DNA of 64,000 nt, taken from the NCBI RefSeq assembly GCF_037042905.1, contig NC_087257.1, positions 21,615,001-21,679,000 of the forward strand, in the 5' to 3' direction. Under the pieces are notes generated by a model. The model had not been told where the DNA came from and searched no databases. It saw nothing but the letters and a program-made list of their open reading frames with translations. This DNA is from Lytechinus pictus (Eukaryota > Echinodermata > Echinoidea > Temnopleuroida > Toxopneustidae). Below are positions 21,558-34,992 of the stretch, piece by piece (position 1 is the first letter of the stretch; every line of letters begins with the position of its first letter). The position numbers were made by a program, and so were the translations under genes.

Positions 21558-24288
21558 GGTATCCGTGGGTTCACTGCATCACGCACAAATCTTTCGCCTT
21601 TTACTAAAGATTTCCGTGCAGAGGACCAATAAGATCGGAATTGACAATTTATTTATGCCTTGTCTTTTGATAAGGCTTATAATAACACTCATGCAAAGAA
21701 AGACAATAAGAAATAAAACAGCAAATTATTGTCTATTTATATTGTGAGATGATGAAGGGGATTAATATCATATCATTTTTTAAGAGGGTCAAGAGGGGCT
21801 AAAGGCGACGTACCTTTTTTTCAAAGTTTTAGAGAGATGTATTCGGTACTGTCCTTTTTACTTTAATAAACCGTTTCTTGGCATTTTTTAGAATTTGTCC
21901 CCTTTAAAAATATTTTTTTCTTCCCTTTCCCCTGCTGTTCACTTCTGAAAATTACACAGGGGAGAGGATGGGGAGTCACTGACTAATGACGTCACGCATC
22001 TATTTTAAGTTTATTGTATAATTGCAATATTTAAATTTTCCAAATAATTAAAATATTTTCAGTTTTATGAAGACGTATATTGCAATACCAAATGTACAGA
22101 ACTCGAGATGTTTCACAAAAACCAAAACGCGTGTGTGAAATCATTAACGCCCATAAAGCATTATAATAATTGTTTTATTTCGTTAATTTCTTTTTTTTTT
22201 ACAAGAGATTTTGATGAAGGTGTTACCATTGTAATGGTTATATGTGACTCTTTCATTCAATCAACTTATGTTATGATGAGCCAGGCCCTTAAATATATAC
22301 ATACATAGCCTTTATCTTATAATATTTGTGATTTATGTAAAATGACTATAGGGTGAAATTATGATGTCTTTCTTTGCATGGATGTTGTAAGCCTCATCCG
22401 AAAACAAGGCAGAAATAAATTGTTAAATACCGATTTTATTGGTCCTCTGCACGGAAATCTTTAGTAAAAGGCGAAAGATTTGTACGTGATGCAGTGAACC
22501 CACGGATACCAAAACAGGTTGGAGAATAAATATGTATATTCAAGACGAGTATTTAGTTGATAGTTTGTAAACCTACCAGTCCAAAAAGCTCATGATATTC
22601 TTCTGCAAGGATATAAAAAATACCATATGAAGTACTAATGAAACAATTGTAATTTCTCTATTTATTAATACATATTTTTTTTACTAAAGTGAATGGACTA
22701 CAATAACTTATCCATATGATATCTGAGATGTTCTTACGTTTTACTGACTCAAACGCCAGTTTGCTATTTATTCACAAAAAACATGAAGCAGCGCATCCCT
22801 TTGCGCATGTATCATTCTTATTTAAATTAGAAAACATCGCTGAGTCAGGTAAGGTTTGAACACTAACCATTAACACAATGATCTTCATATATGTACAATT
22901 TCATTTCATGATCTTCAGTTGGTATCCGTGGGTTCACTGCATCACGCACAAATCTTTCGCCTTTTACTAAAGATTTCCGTGCAGAGGACCAATAAGATCG
23001 GAATTGACAATTTATTTATGCCTTGTCTTTTGATAAGGCTTATAATAACCCTCATGCAAAGAAAGACAATAAGAAATAAAATAGCAAATCATTGTCTATT
23101 TATATTGTGAGATGATAAAGGGGATTAATATCATATCATTTTTTAAGAGGGTCAAGAGGGGCTAAAGGCGGCGTAACCTTTTTTCAAAGTTTTAGAGAGA
23201 TGTATTCGGTACTGTCCTTTTTACTTTAATAAACCGTTTCTTGGCATTTTTTCAAATTTGTCCCCTTTAAAAATATTTTTTCTTCCCATTCCCCTGCTGT
23301 TCACTTCTGAAAATTACACAGGGGAGAGGATGGGGAGTCACTGACTAATGACGTCACACATCTATTTTAAGTTTATTGTATAATTGCAATATTTAAATTT
23401 TCCAAATAATTAAAATATTTTCAGTTTTATGAAGACGTATAATTGCAATACCAAATGTACAGAACTCGAGATGTTTCACAAAACCAAATCGCGTGTGTGA
23501 AATCATTAACGCCCATAAAGCATTATAATAATTGTTTTATTTCGTTAATTTCTTTTATTTTACAAGATATTTTGATGAAGGTGTTACCATTGTAATGGTT
23601 ATATGTGACTCTTTCATTCAATCAACTTATGTTATGATGAGCCAGGCCCTTAAATATATACATACATAGCCTTTATTTAATAATATTTGTGAATTATGTA
23701 AAATGACTATAGGGTGAACTTATGATGTCTTTCTTTGCATGGATGTTGTAAGCCTCATCCGAAAACAAGGGAGAAATAAATTGTTAAATACCGATTTTAT
23801 TGGTCCTCTGCACGGAAATCTTTAGTAAAAGGCGAAAGATTTGTACGCGATGCAGTGAACCCACGGATACCATAATAGGTTGAAGAATGAAATATCTACA
23901 TACAAAACGAGTATTTAGTTGATGGTTGGTAAACTTACCAGTCCAATATAGTCCAGTATCTTTTACAAGGAGACGGAGAAAAAAATACCGTTTGAAGCAA
24001 TAATGAAACAAAAATAATTTCTCTATGTATTACTATATTTTTTTTCAAGTGAATGAACTATATATATACAATAATTTATCTGTATGATATCTGGAATGTC
24101 CTTCCGTTTTACTGACTCAAACGCCATTTTGCTATTTATTCACAAAAATGATGAAGCAACGAATCCCTTTGCGCATGTATCATTCTTATTTAAATTAGAA
24201 AACATCGTGGAGTCAGGTAAGGTTTGAACACTAACCATTAACACAATGATCATCATATATGTACAATTTCATTTCATGATCTTCAGTT
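21558..24288. repeat. Array monomers 3-4 (1363 bp beta; 1368 bp alpha)
   Basis: Boundary at 22921. They are close to the main array consensus. Monomer 3 has the variant GACGTCACGC where others have GACGTCACAC. In monomer 4 the B loop ends with TTTATTTAATAATATTTGTG, a mark that goes with alpha A loops throughout the array. Confidence 0.9.
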
Positions 24289-25644
24289 GGTATCCGTGGG
24301 TTCACTGCATCACCCACAAATCTTTCGCCTTTTACTAAAGATTTCCGTGCAGAGGACCAATAAGATCGGAATTGACAATTTATTTATGCCTTGTCTTTTG
24401 ATAAGGCTTATAATAACACTCATGCAAAGAAAGACAATAAGAAATAGAATAGCAAATTATTGTCTATTTATATTGTGAGATGATGAAGGGGATTAATATC
24501 ATATCATTTTTTAAGAGGGTCAAGAGGGGCTAAAGGCGACGTAACTTTTTTTCAAAGTTTTAGAGAGATGTATTCGGTACTGTCCTTTTTACTTTAATAA
24601 ACCGTTTCTTGGCATTTTTTAGAATTTGTCCCCTTTAAAAATATTTTTTTCTTCCCTTTCCCCTGCTGTTCACTTCTGAAAATTACACAGGGGAGAGGAT
24701 GGGGAGTCACTGACTAATGACGTCACACATCTATTTTAAGTTTATTGTATGATTGCAATATTTCAATTTTCCAAATAGTTTTAATATTTTCAGTTTTCTG
24801 AACACGTATAATTGCAATACCAAATGTACAGAACTCGAGATGTTTCACAAAAAAACAAATCGCGTGTGTGACATAATTAACGCCCATATACATTATCTAT
24901 TGCTTTGTTTCGTTAATTTATATTATTTTACAATATATTTTAATGAGATTGTTACCATTATGAAGGTTTTAATTTTTCATTTAATCAACTTATGTTATGA
25001 TGAGCCAGGCCCTTAAATATATACATACATAGCTTTTATCTAATGATATTTGTGAATTATGTAAAATGACTATAGGGTGAACTTATGATGTCTTTCTTTG
25101 CATGGATGTTGTAAGCCTCATCCGAAAACAAGGCAGAAATAAATTGTTAAATACCGATTTTATTGGTCCTCTGCACGGAAATCTTTAGTAAAAGGCGAAA
25201 GATTTGTACGTGATGCAGTGAACACACGGATACCAAAACAGGTTGGAGAATAAATATGTATATTCAGGACGAGTATTTCGTTGATAGTTTGTAAACCTAC
25301 CAGTCCAAAAAGCTCATGATATTCTTCTGCAAGGATATAAAAAATACCATATGAAGCACTAATGAAACAATTGTAATTTCTCTATTTATTAATACATAAT
25401 TTTTTACTAAAGTGAATGGACTACAATAACTTATCCACATGATTTCTGAGATGTTCTTACGTTTTACTGACTCAAACGCCAGTTTGCTATTTATTCACAA
25501 AAAACATGAAGCAGCGCATCCCTTTGCGCATGTATCTTTCTTATTTAAATTAGAAGAACATCGCTGAGTCAGGTAAAGTTTGAACACTAACCATTAACAC
25601 AATGATCTTCATATATCTACATTTTGATTTCATGATCTTCATTT
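24289..25644. repeat. Array monomer 5 (1356 bp, beta, chimeric)
   Basis: The first ~460 bp follow the main consensus. From about 24753 the sequence switches to the diverged version of monomer 1 (TTTCAATTTTCCAAATAG, TTTTCTGAACACG). The switch marks the joint of a duplication. Confidence 0.85.
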
Positions 25645-26813
25645 GGTATCCGTGGGTTCACTGCATCACGCTCAAATCTTTCGCCTTTTACTAAAGATTT
25701 CCGTGCAGAGGACCAATAAGATCGGAATTAACAATTTATTTCTGCCTTGTCTTTTGATGAGGCTTATAACACTCATGGAAAGGAGACAATAAGAACAAGA
25801 ATAACAAATTGTCTGTTTTAGTTGTAAGAGGTTGAAGGACTCTATTATCATATCATTTTTTAAGAGGGTCTGGAGGGGCTAAAGGCGACGTTATTTTTTC
25901 CTCAATAAGAGTTTTAGGGGTTTTAGAGAGATGTACGGTACTGTCCTCTTTGATAAACCCCTTCTTGGTATTTTTTTCAATTTGTCCCCTTAAAAAGAAA
26001 ATTTTTCTTCCATTTTCTACTGCTTGCTGTATTCTGCTGAAAATTACATAAGGGAGAGGATGGGGAGTCACTGATTAATGGCGTCACACTTCTATTTTAA
26101 GTTTATTATATAATTAAAACATTTCACTTTTATGAACACGTATAATTGCAATACCCAATGTACAGAACTGGAGATGTTTCGCCAAAAAAATCGCGTGTGT
26201 GACGTCATATTTGTGAATTATGTAAAATGACTATAGGGTGAACTTATGATGTCTTTCTTTGCATGGATGTTGTAAGCCTCATCCGAAAACAAGGCAGAAA
26301 TAAATTGTTAAATACCGATTTTATTGGTCCTCTGCACGGAAATCTTTAGTAAAAGGCGAAAGATTTGTACGTGATGCAGTGAACCCACGGATACCATAAT
26401 AGGTTGAAGAATGACATATCTACATACAAAACGAGTATTTAGTTGATGGTTGGTAAACTTACCAGTCCAATATAGTCCAGTATCTTTTACAAGGAGACGG
26501 AGAAAAAAATACCGTTTGAAGCAATAATGAAACAAAAGTAATTTCTCTATGTATTACTATAATTTTTTTTCAAGTGAATGAACTATATATATACAATAAT
26601 TTATCTGTATGATATCTGGAATGTCCTTCCGTTTTACTGACTCAAACGCCATTTTGCTATTTATTCACAAAAATGATGAAGCAACGCATCCCTTGGCGCA
26701 TGTATCTTTCTTATTTAAATTAGAAAACATCGTGGAGTCAGGTAAGGTTTGAACACTAACCATTAACACAATAATCATCATATATGTACAATTTCATTTC
26801 ATGATCTTCAGTT
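25645..26813. repeat. Array monomer 6 (1169 bp, alpha, same deletion as monomer 2)
   Basis: It carries the same B-loop deletion and the same GCGTCACACTTC variant as monomer 2, 5255 bp away, so it is a copy of it rather than an independent event. An extra T lies in the run at about 26005. Confidence 0.9.
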
Positions 26814-28175
26814 GGTATCCGTGGGTTCACTGCATCACGCACAAATCTTTCGCCTTTTACTAAAGATTTCCGTGCAGAGGACCAATAAGATCGGAATTGA
26901 CAATTTATTTATGCCTTGTCTTTTGATAAGGCTTATAATAACACTCATGCAAAGAAAGACAATAAGAAATAAAACAGCAAATTATTGTCTATTTATATTG
27001 TGAGATGATGAAGGGGATTAATATCATATCATTTTTTAAGAGGGTCAAGAGGGGCTAAAGGCGACGTACCTTTTTTTCAAAGTTTTAGAGAGATGTATTC
27101 GGTACTGTCCTTTTTACTTTAATAAACCGTTTCTTGGCATTTTTTAGAATTTGTCCCCTTTAAAAATATTTTTTCTTCCCATTCCCCTGCTGTTCACTTC
27201 TGAAAATTACACAGGGGAGAGGATGGGGAGTCACTGACTAATGACGTCACACATCTATTTTAAGTTTATTGTATAATTGCAATATTTAAATTTTCCAAAT
27301 AATTAAAATATTTTCAGTTTTATGAAGACGTATAATTGCAATACCAAATGTACAGAACTCGAGATGTTTCACAAAAACCAAAACGCGTGTGTGAAATCAT
27401 TAACGCCCATAAAGCATTATAATAATTGTTTTATTTCGTTAATTTCTTTTTTTTTACAAGAGATTTTGATGAAGGTGTTACCATTGTAATGGTTATATGT
27501 GACTCTTTCATTCAATCAACTTATGTTATGATGAGCCAGGCCCTTAAATATATACATACATAGCCTTTATCTTATAATATTTGTGATTTATGTAAAATGA
27601 CTATAGGGTGAAATTATGATGTCTTTCTTTGCATGGATGTTGTAAGCCTCATCCGAAAACAAGGCAGAAATAAATTGTTAAATACCGATTTTATTGGTCC
27701 TCTGCACGGAAATCTTTAGTAAAAGGCGAAAGATTTGTACGTGATGCAGTGAACCCACGGATACCAAAACAGGTTGGAGAATAAATATGTATATTCAAGA
27801 CGAGTATTTAGTTGATAGTTTGTAAACCTACCAGTCCAAAAAGCTCATGATATTCTTCTGCAAGGATATAAAAAATACCATATGAAGTACTAATGAAACA
27901 ATTGTAATTTCTCTATTTATTAATACATATTTTTTTTACTAAAGTGAATGGACTACAATAACTTATCCATATGATATCTGAGATGTTCTTACGTTTTACT
28001 GACTCAAACGCCAGTTTGCTATTTATTCACAAAAAACATGAAGCAGCGCATCCCTTTGCGCATGTATCATTCTTATTTAAATTAGAAAACATCGCTGAGT
28101 CAGGTAAGGTTTGAACACTAACCATTAACACAATGATCTTCATATATGTACAATTTCATTTCATGATCTTCAGTT

Positions 28176-28300
28176 GGTATCCGTGGGTTCACTGCATCAC
28201 GCACAAATCTTTCGCCTTTTACTAAAGATTTCCGTGCAGAGGACCAATAAGATCGGAATTGACAATTTATTTATGCCTTGTCTTTTGATAAGGCTTATAA
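28176..28300 (+). repeat. Right inverted-repeat arm, representative copy (monomer 8)
   Basis: It runs from GGTATCCGTGGGTTCACTGC to AAGGCTTATAA and pairs with 29002-29127. It also translates as the recurrent 63-codon frame, which opens with TTG rather than ATG. It contains CCAAT in GAGGACCAATAAGATCGG. Confidence 0.92.
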
Positions 28301-28603
28301 TAACACTCATGCAAAGAAAGACAATAAGAAATAAAATAGCAAATCATTGTCTATTTATATTGTGAGATGATAAAGGGGATTAATATCATATCATTTTTTA
28401 AGAGGGTCAAGAGGGGCTAAAGGCGGCGTAACCTTTTTTTAAAGTTTTAGAGAGATGTATTCGGTACTGTCCTTTTTACTTTAATAAACCGTTTCTTGGC
28501 ATTTTTTCAAATTTGTCCCCTTTAAAAATATTTTTTCTTCCCATTCCCCTGCTGTTCACTTCTGAAAATTACACAGGGGAGAGGATGGGGAGTCACTGAC
28601 TAA

Positions 28604-28611
28604 TGACGTCA
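28604..28611. promoter_or_regulatory. CRE-type motif TGACGTCA in the B loop (representative)
   Basis: A perfect 8-bp palindrome matching the CREB/ATF consensus, found at this place in nearly every monomer. It is lost in monomers 1, 2 and 6. Binding is inference only. Confidence 0.4.
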
Positions 28612-29001
28612 CACATCTATTTTAAGTTTATTGTATAATTGCAATATTTAAATTTTCCAAATAATTAAAATATTTTCAGTTTTATGAAGACGTATAATTG
28701 CAATACCAAATGTACAGAACTCGAGATGTTTCACAAAAACCAAAACGCGTGTGTGAAATCATTAACGCCCATAAAGCATTATAATAATTGTTTTATTTCG
28801 TTAATTTCTTTTTTTTTACAAGAGATTTTGATGAAGGTGTTACCATTGTAATGGTTATATGTGACTCTTTCATTCAATCAACTTATGTTATGATGAGCCA
28901 GGCCCTTAAATATATACATACATAGCCTTTATCTTATAATATTTGTGATTTATGTAAAATGACTATAGGGTGAAATTATGATGTCTTTCTTTGCATGGAT
29001 G

Positions 29002-29127
29002 TTGTAAGCCTCATCCGAAAACAAGGCAGAAATAAATTGTTAAATACCGATTTTATTGGTCCTCTGCACGGAAATCTTTAGTAAAAGGCGAAAGATTTGT
29101 ACGTGATGCAGTGAACCCACGGATACC
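29002..29127 (-). repeat. Left inverted-repeat arm, representative copy (monomer 8)
   Basis: It runs from TTGTAAGCCTCATCCGAAAA to GAACCCACGGATACC and is the imperfect reverse complement of the right arm. Distances in this monomer: 701 bp (B loop) to the arm on its left and 410 bp (A loop) to the next arm on its right. Confidence 0.92.
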
Positions 29128-29361
29128 AAATCAGGTTGGAGAATAAATATGTATATTCAAGTCGAGTATTTAGTTGATAGTTTGTAAACCTACCAGTCCA
29201 AAAAGCTCATGATATTCTTCTGCAAGGATATAAAAAATACCATATGAAGTACTAATGAAACAATTGTAATTTCTCTATTTATTAATACATATATTTTTTA
29301 CTAAAGTGAATGGACTACAATAACTTATCCATATGATATCTGAGATGTTCTTACGTTTTAC

Positions 29362-29464
29362 TGACTCAAACGCCAGTTTGCTATTTATTCACAAAAAACA
29401 TGAAGCAGCGCATCCCTTTGCGCATGTATCATTCTTATTTAAATTAGAAAACATCGCTGAGTCA
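29362..29464. promoter_or_regulatory. Two AP-1-type motifs in the beta A loop (representative)
   Basis: TGACTCA at 29362-29368 and TGAGTCA at 29458-29464, about 90 bp apart. Both match the AP-1 (bZIP) consensus. In alpha loops the second site is usually changed to GGAGTCA or AGAGTCA, leaving one site. Confidence 0.35.
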
Positions 29465-32400
29465 GGTAAGGTTTGAACACTAACCATTAACACAATGATC
29501 TTCATATATGTACAATTTCATTTCATGATCTTCAGTTGGTATCCGTGGGTTCACTGCATCACGCACAAATCTTTCGCCTTTTACTAAAGATTTCCGTGCA
29601 GAGGACCAATAAGATCGGAATTGACAATTTATTTATGCCTTGTCTTTTGATAAGGCTTATAATAACACTCATGCAAAGAAAGACAATAAGAAATAAAATA
29701 GCAAATCATTGTCTATTTATATTGTGAGATGATGAAGGGGATTAATATCATATCATTTTTTAAGAGGGTCAAGAGGGGCTAAAGGCGGCGTAACCTTTTT
29801 TCAAAGTTTTAGAGAGATGTATTCGGTACTGTCCTTTTTACTTTAATAAACCGTTTCTTGGCATTTTTTCAAATTTGTCCCCTTTAAAAATATTTTTTCT
29901 TCCCATTCCCCTGCTGTTCACTTCTGAAAATTACACAGGGGAGAGGATGGGGAGTCACTGACTAATGACGTCACACATCTATTTTAAGTTTATTGTATAA
30001 TTGCAATATTTAAATTTTCCAAATAATTAAAATATTTTCAGTTTTATGAAGACGTATAATTGCAATACCAAATGTACAGAACTCGAGATGTTTCACAAAA
30101 ACCAAAACGCGTGTGTGAAATCATTAACGCCCATAAAGCATTATAATAATTGTTTTATTTCGTTAATTTCTTTTTTTTTACAAGAGATTTTGATGAAGGT
30201 GTTACCATTGTAATGGTTATATGTGACTCTTTCATTCAATCAACTTATGTTATGATGAGCCAGGCCCTTAAATATATACATACATAGCCTTTATCTTATA
30301 ATATTTGTGATTTATGTAAAATGACTATAGGGTGAAATTATGATGTCTTTCTTTGCATGGATGTTGTAAGCCTCATCCGAAAACAAGGCAGAAATAAATT
30401 GTTAAATACCGATTTTATTGGTCCTCTGCACGGAAATCTTTAGTAAAAGGCGAAAGATTTGTACGTGATGCAGTGAACCCACGGATACCAAAACAGGTTG
30501 GAGAATAAATATGTATATTCAAGACGAGTATTTAGTTGATAGTTTGTAAACCTACCAGTCCAAAAAGCTCATGATATTCTTCTGCAAGGATATAAAAAAT
30601 ACCATATGAAGTACTAATGAAACAATTGTAATTTCTCTATTTATTAATACATATTTTTTTTACTAAAGTGAATGGACTACAATAACTTATCCATATGATA
30701 TCTGAGATGTTCTTACGTTTTACTGACTCAAACGCCAGTTTGCTATTTATTCACAAAAAACATGAAGCAGCGCATCCCTTTGCGCATGTATCATTCTTAT
30801 TTAAATTAGAAAACATCGCTGAGTCAGGTAAGGTTTGAACACTAACCATTAACACAATGATCTTCATATATGTACAATTTCATTTCATGATCTTCAGTTG
30901 GTATCCGTGGGTTCACTGCATCACGCACAAATCTTTCGCCTTTTACTAAAGATTTCCGTGCAGAGGACCAATAAGATCGGAATTGACAATTTATTTATGC
31001 CTTGTCTTTTGATAAGGCTTATAATAACACTCATGCAAAGAAAGACAATAAGAAATAAAATAGCAAATCATTGTCTATTTATATTGTGAGATGATAAAGG
31101 GGATTAATATCATATCATTTTTTAAGAGGGTCAAGAGGGGCTAAAGGCGGCGTAACCTTTTTTTAAAGTTTTAGAGAGATGTATTCGGTACTGTCCTTTT
31201 TACTTTAATAAACCGTTTCTTGGCATTTTTTCAAATTTGTCCCCTTTAAAAATATTTTTTCTTCCCATTCCCCTGCTGTTCACTTCTGAAAATTACACAG
31301 GGGAGAGGATGGGGAGTCACTGACTAATGACGTCACACATCTATTTTAAGTTTATTGTATAATTGCAATATTTAAATTTTCCAAATAATTAAAATATTTT
31401 CAGTTTTATGAAGACGTATAATTGCAATACCAAATGTACAGAACTCGAGATGTTTCACAAAAACCAAAACGCGTGTGTGAAATCATTAACGCCCATAAAG
31501 CATTATAATAATTGTTTTATTTCGTTAATTTCTTTTTTTTTACAAGAGATTTTGATGAAGGTGTTACCATTGTAATGGTTATATGTGACTCTTTCATTCA
31601 ATCAACTTATGTTATGATGAGCCAGGCCCTTAAATATATACATACATAGCCTTTATCTTATAATATTTGTGATTTATGTAAAATGACTATAGGGTGAAAT
31701 TATGATGTCTTTCTTTGCATGGATGTTGTAAGCCTCATCCGAAAACAAGGCAGAAATAAATTGTTAAATACCGATTTTATTGGTCCTCTGCACGGAAATC
31801 TTTAGTAAAAGGCGAAAGATTTGTACGTGATGCAGTGAACCCACGGATACCAAATCAGGTTGGAGAATAAATATGTATATTCAAGTCGAGTATTTAGTTG
31901 ATAGTTTGTAAACCTACCAGTCCAAAAAGCTCATGATATTCTTCTGCAAGGATATAAAAAATACCATATGAAGTACTAATGAAACAATTGTAATTTCTCT
32001 ATTTATTAATACATATATTTTTTACTAAAGTGAATGGACTACAATAACTTATCCATATGATATCTGAGATGTTCTTACGTTTTACTGACTCAAACGCCAG
32101 TTTGCTATTTATTCACAAAAAACATGAAGCAGCGCATCCCTTTGCGCATGTATCATTCTTATTTAAATTAGAAAACATCGCTGAGTCAGGTAAGGTTTGA
32201 ACACTAACCATTAACACAATGATCTTCATATATGTACAATTTCATTTCATGATCTTCAGTTGGTATCCGTGGGTTCACTGCATCACGCACAAATCTTTCG
32301 CCTTTTACTAAAGATTTCCGTGCAGAGGACCAATAAGATCGGAATTGACAATTTATTTATGCCTTGTCTTTTGATAAGGCTTATAATAACACTCATGCAA

Positions 32401-34992
32401 AGAAAGACAATAAGAAATAAAATAGCAAATCATTGTCTATTTATATTGTGAGATGATGAAGGGGATTAATATCATATCATTTTTTAAGAGGGTCAAGAGG
32501 GGCTAAAGGCGGCGTAACCTTTTTTCAAAGTTTTAGAGAGATGTATTCGGTACTGTCCTTTTTACTTTAATAAACCGTTTCTTGGCATTTTTTCAAATTT
32601 GTCCCCTTTAAAAATATTTTTTCTTCCCATTCCCCTGCTGTTCACTTCTGAAAATTACACAGGGGAGAGGATGGGGAGTCACTGACTAATGACGTCACAC
32701 ATCTATTTTAAGTTTATTGTATAATTGCAATATTTAAATTTTCCAAATAATTAAAATATTTTCAGTTTTATGAAGACGTATAATTGCAATACCAAATGTA
32801 CAGAACTCGAGATGTTTCACAAAACCAAATCGCGTGTGTGAAATCATTAACGCCCATAAAGCATTATAATAATTGTTTTATTTCGTTAACTTCTTTTATT
32901 TTACAAGATATTTTGATGAAGGTGTTACCATTGTAATGGTTATATGTGACTCTTTCATTCAATCAACTTATGTTATGATGAGCCAGGCCCTTAAATATTA
33001 TACATACATAGCCTTTATCTTATAATATTTGTGATTTATGTAAAATGACTATAGGGTGAAATTATGATGTCTTTCTTTGCATGGATGTTGTAAGCCTCAT
33101 CCGAAAACAAGGCAGAAATAAATTGTTAAATACCGATTTTATTGGTCCTCTGCACGGAAATCTTTAGTAAAAGGCGAAAGATTTGTACGTGATGCAGTGA
33201 ACCCACGGATACCAAAACAGGTTGGAGAATAAATATGTATATTCAAGACGAGTATTTAGTTGATAGTTTGTAAACCTACCAGTCCAAAAAGCTCATGATA
33301 TTCTTCTGCAAGGATATAAAAAATACCATATGAAGTACTAATGAAACAATTGTAATTTCTCTATTTATTAATACATATTTTTTTTACTAAAGTGAATGGA
33401 CTACAATAACTTATCCATATGATATCTGAGATGTTCTTACGTTTTACTGACTCAAACGCCAGTTTGCTATTTATTCACAAAAAACATGAAGCAGCGCATC
33501 CCTTTGCGCATGTATCATTCTTATTTAAATTAGAAAACATCGCTGAGTCAGGTAAGGTTTGAACACTAACCATTAACACAATGATCTTCATATATGTACA
33601 ATTTCATTTCATGATCTTCAGTTGGTATCCGTGGGTTCACTGCATCACGCACAAATCTTTCGCCTTTTACTAAAGATTTCCGTGCAGAGGACCAATAAGA
33701 TCGGAATTGACAATGTATTTATGCCTTGTCTTTTGATAAGGCTTATAATAACACTCATGCAAAGAAAGACAATAAGAAATAAAATAGCAAATCATTGTCT
33801 ATTTATATTGTGAGATGATAAAGGGGATTAATATCATATCATTTTTTAAGAGGGTCAAGAGGGGCTAAAGGCGGCGTAACCTTTTTTCAAAGTTTTAGAG
33901 AGATGTATTCGGTACTGTCCTTTTTACTTTAATAAACCGTTTCTTGGCATTTTTTCAAATTTGTCCCCTTTAAAAATATTTTTTCTTCCCATTCCCCTGC
34001 TGTTCACTTCTGAAAATTACACAGGGGAGAGGATGGGGAGTCACTGACTAATGACGTCACACATCTATTTTAAGTTTATTGTATAATTGCAATATTTAAA
34101 TTTTCCAAATAATTAAAATATTTTCAGTTTTATGAAGACGTATAATTGCAATACCAAATGTACAGAACTCGAGATGTTTCACAAAACCAAATCGCGTGTG
34201 TGAAATCATTAACGCCCATAAAGCATTATAATAATTGTTTTATTTCGTTAATTTCTTTTATTTTACAAGATATTTTGATGAAGGTGTTACCATTGTAATG
34301 GTTATATGTGACTCTTTCATTCAATCAACTTATGTTATGATGAGCCAGACCCTTAAATATATACATACATAGCCTTTATTTAATAATATTTGTGAATTAT
34401 GTAAAATGACTATAGGGTGAACTTATGATGTCTTTCTTTGCATGGATGTGTTAAGCCTCATCCGAAAACAAGGCAGAAATAAATTGTTAAATACCGATTT
34501 TATTGGTCCTCTGCACGGAAATCTTTAGTAAAAGGCGAAAGATTTGTACGTGATGCAGTGAACCCACGGATACCATAATAGGTTGAAGAATGAAATATCT
34601 ACATACAAAACGAGTATTTAGTTGATGGTTGGTAAACTTACCAGTCCAATATAGTCCAGTATCTTTTACAAGGAGACGGAGAAAAAAATACCGTTTGAAG
34701 CAATAATGAAACAAAAGTAATTTCTCCATGTATTACTATAATTTTTTTTCAAGTGAATGAACTATATATATACAATAATTTATCTGCATAATATCTGGAA
34801 TGTCCTTCCGTTTTACTGACTCAAACGCCATTTTGCTATTTATTCACAAAAATGATGAAGCAACGCATCCCTTTGCGCATGTATCATTCTTATTTAAATT
34901 AGAAAACATCGTAGAGTCAGGTAAGGTTTGAACACTAACCATTAACACAATGATCATCATATATGTACAATTTCATTTCATGATCTTCAGTT

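Larger units (their letters stand above)
26814..34992. repeat. Array monomers 7-12, block ending in alpha (beta x5, alpha x1)
   Basis: Starts at 26814, 28176, 29538, 30900, 32262 and 33624. The first five are 1362 bp and beta, the last 1369 bp and alpha. Monomers 8/10 and 9/11 resemble each other in alternate fashion: AAAGGCGGCG with an all-T run in 8 and 10, ACCAAATCAGG in 8 and 10 at the start of the A loop, and the opposite in 9 and 11. This suggests a two-monomer duplication. Monomer 12 has a GACAATGTATTT variant in its right arm. Confidence 0.9.

Noticed and set aside
28174-28365. Recurrent 63-codon frame (VSVGSLHHAQIFRLLLKIS...) present in nearly every monomer
   Set aside because: It opens at TTG, not ATG. 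It is the translation of the inverted-repeat arm, also appears in antisense from the opposite arm, and shows no codon-level conservation beyond DNA identity.
29461-29470. CAGGTAAGG splice-donor match in the plus-strand A loop
   Set aside because: An isolated short match repeated by tandem duplication, with no acceptor or coding exon around it.
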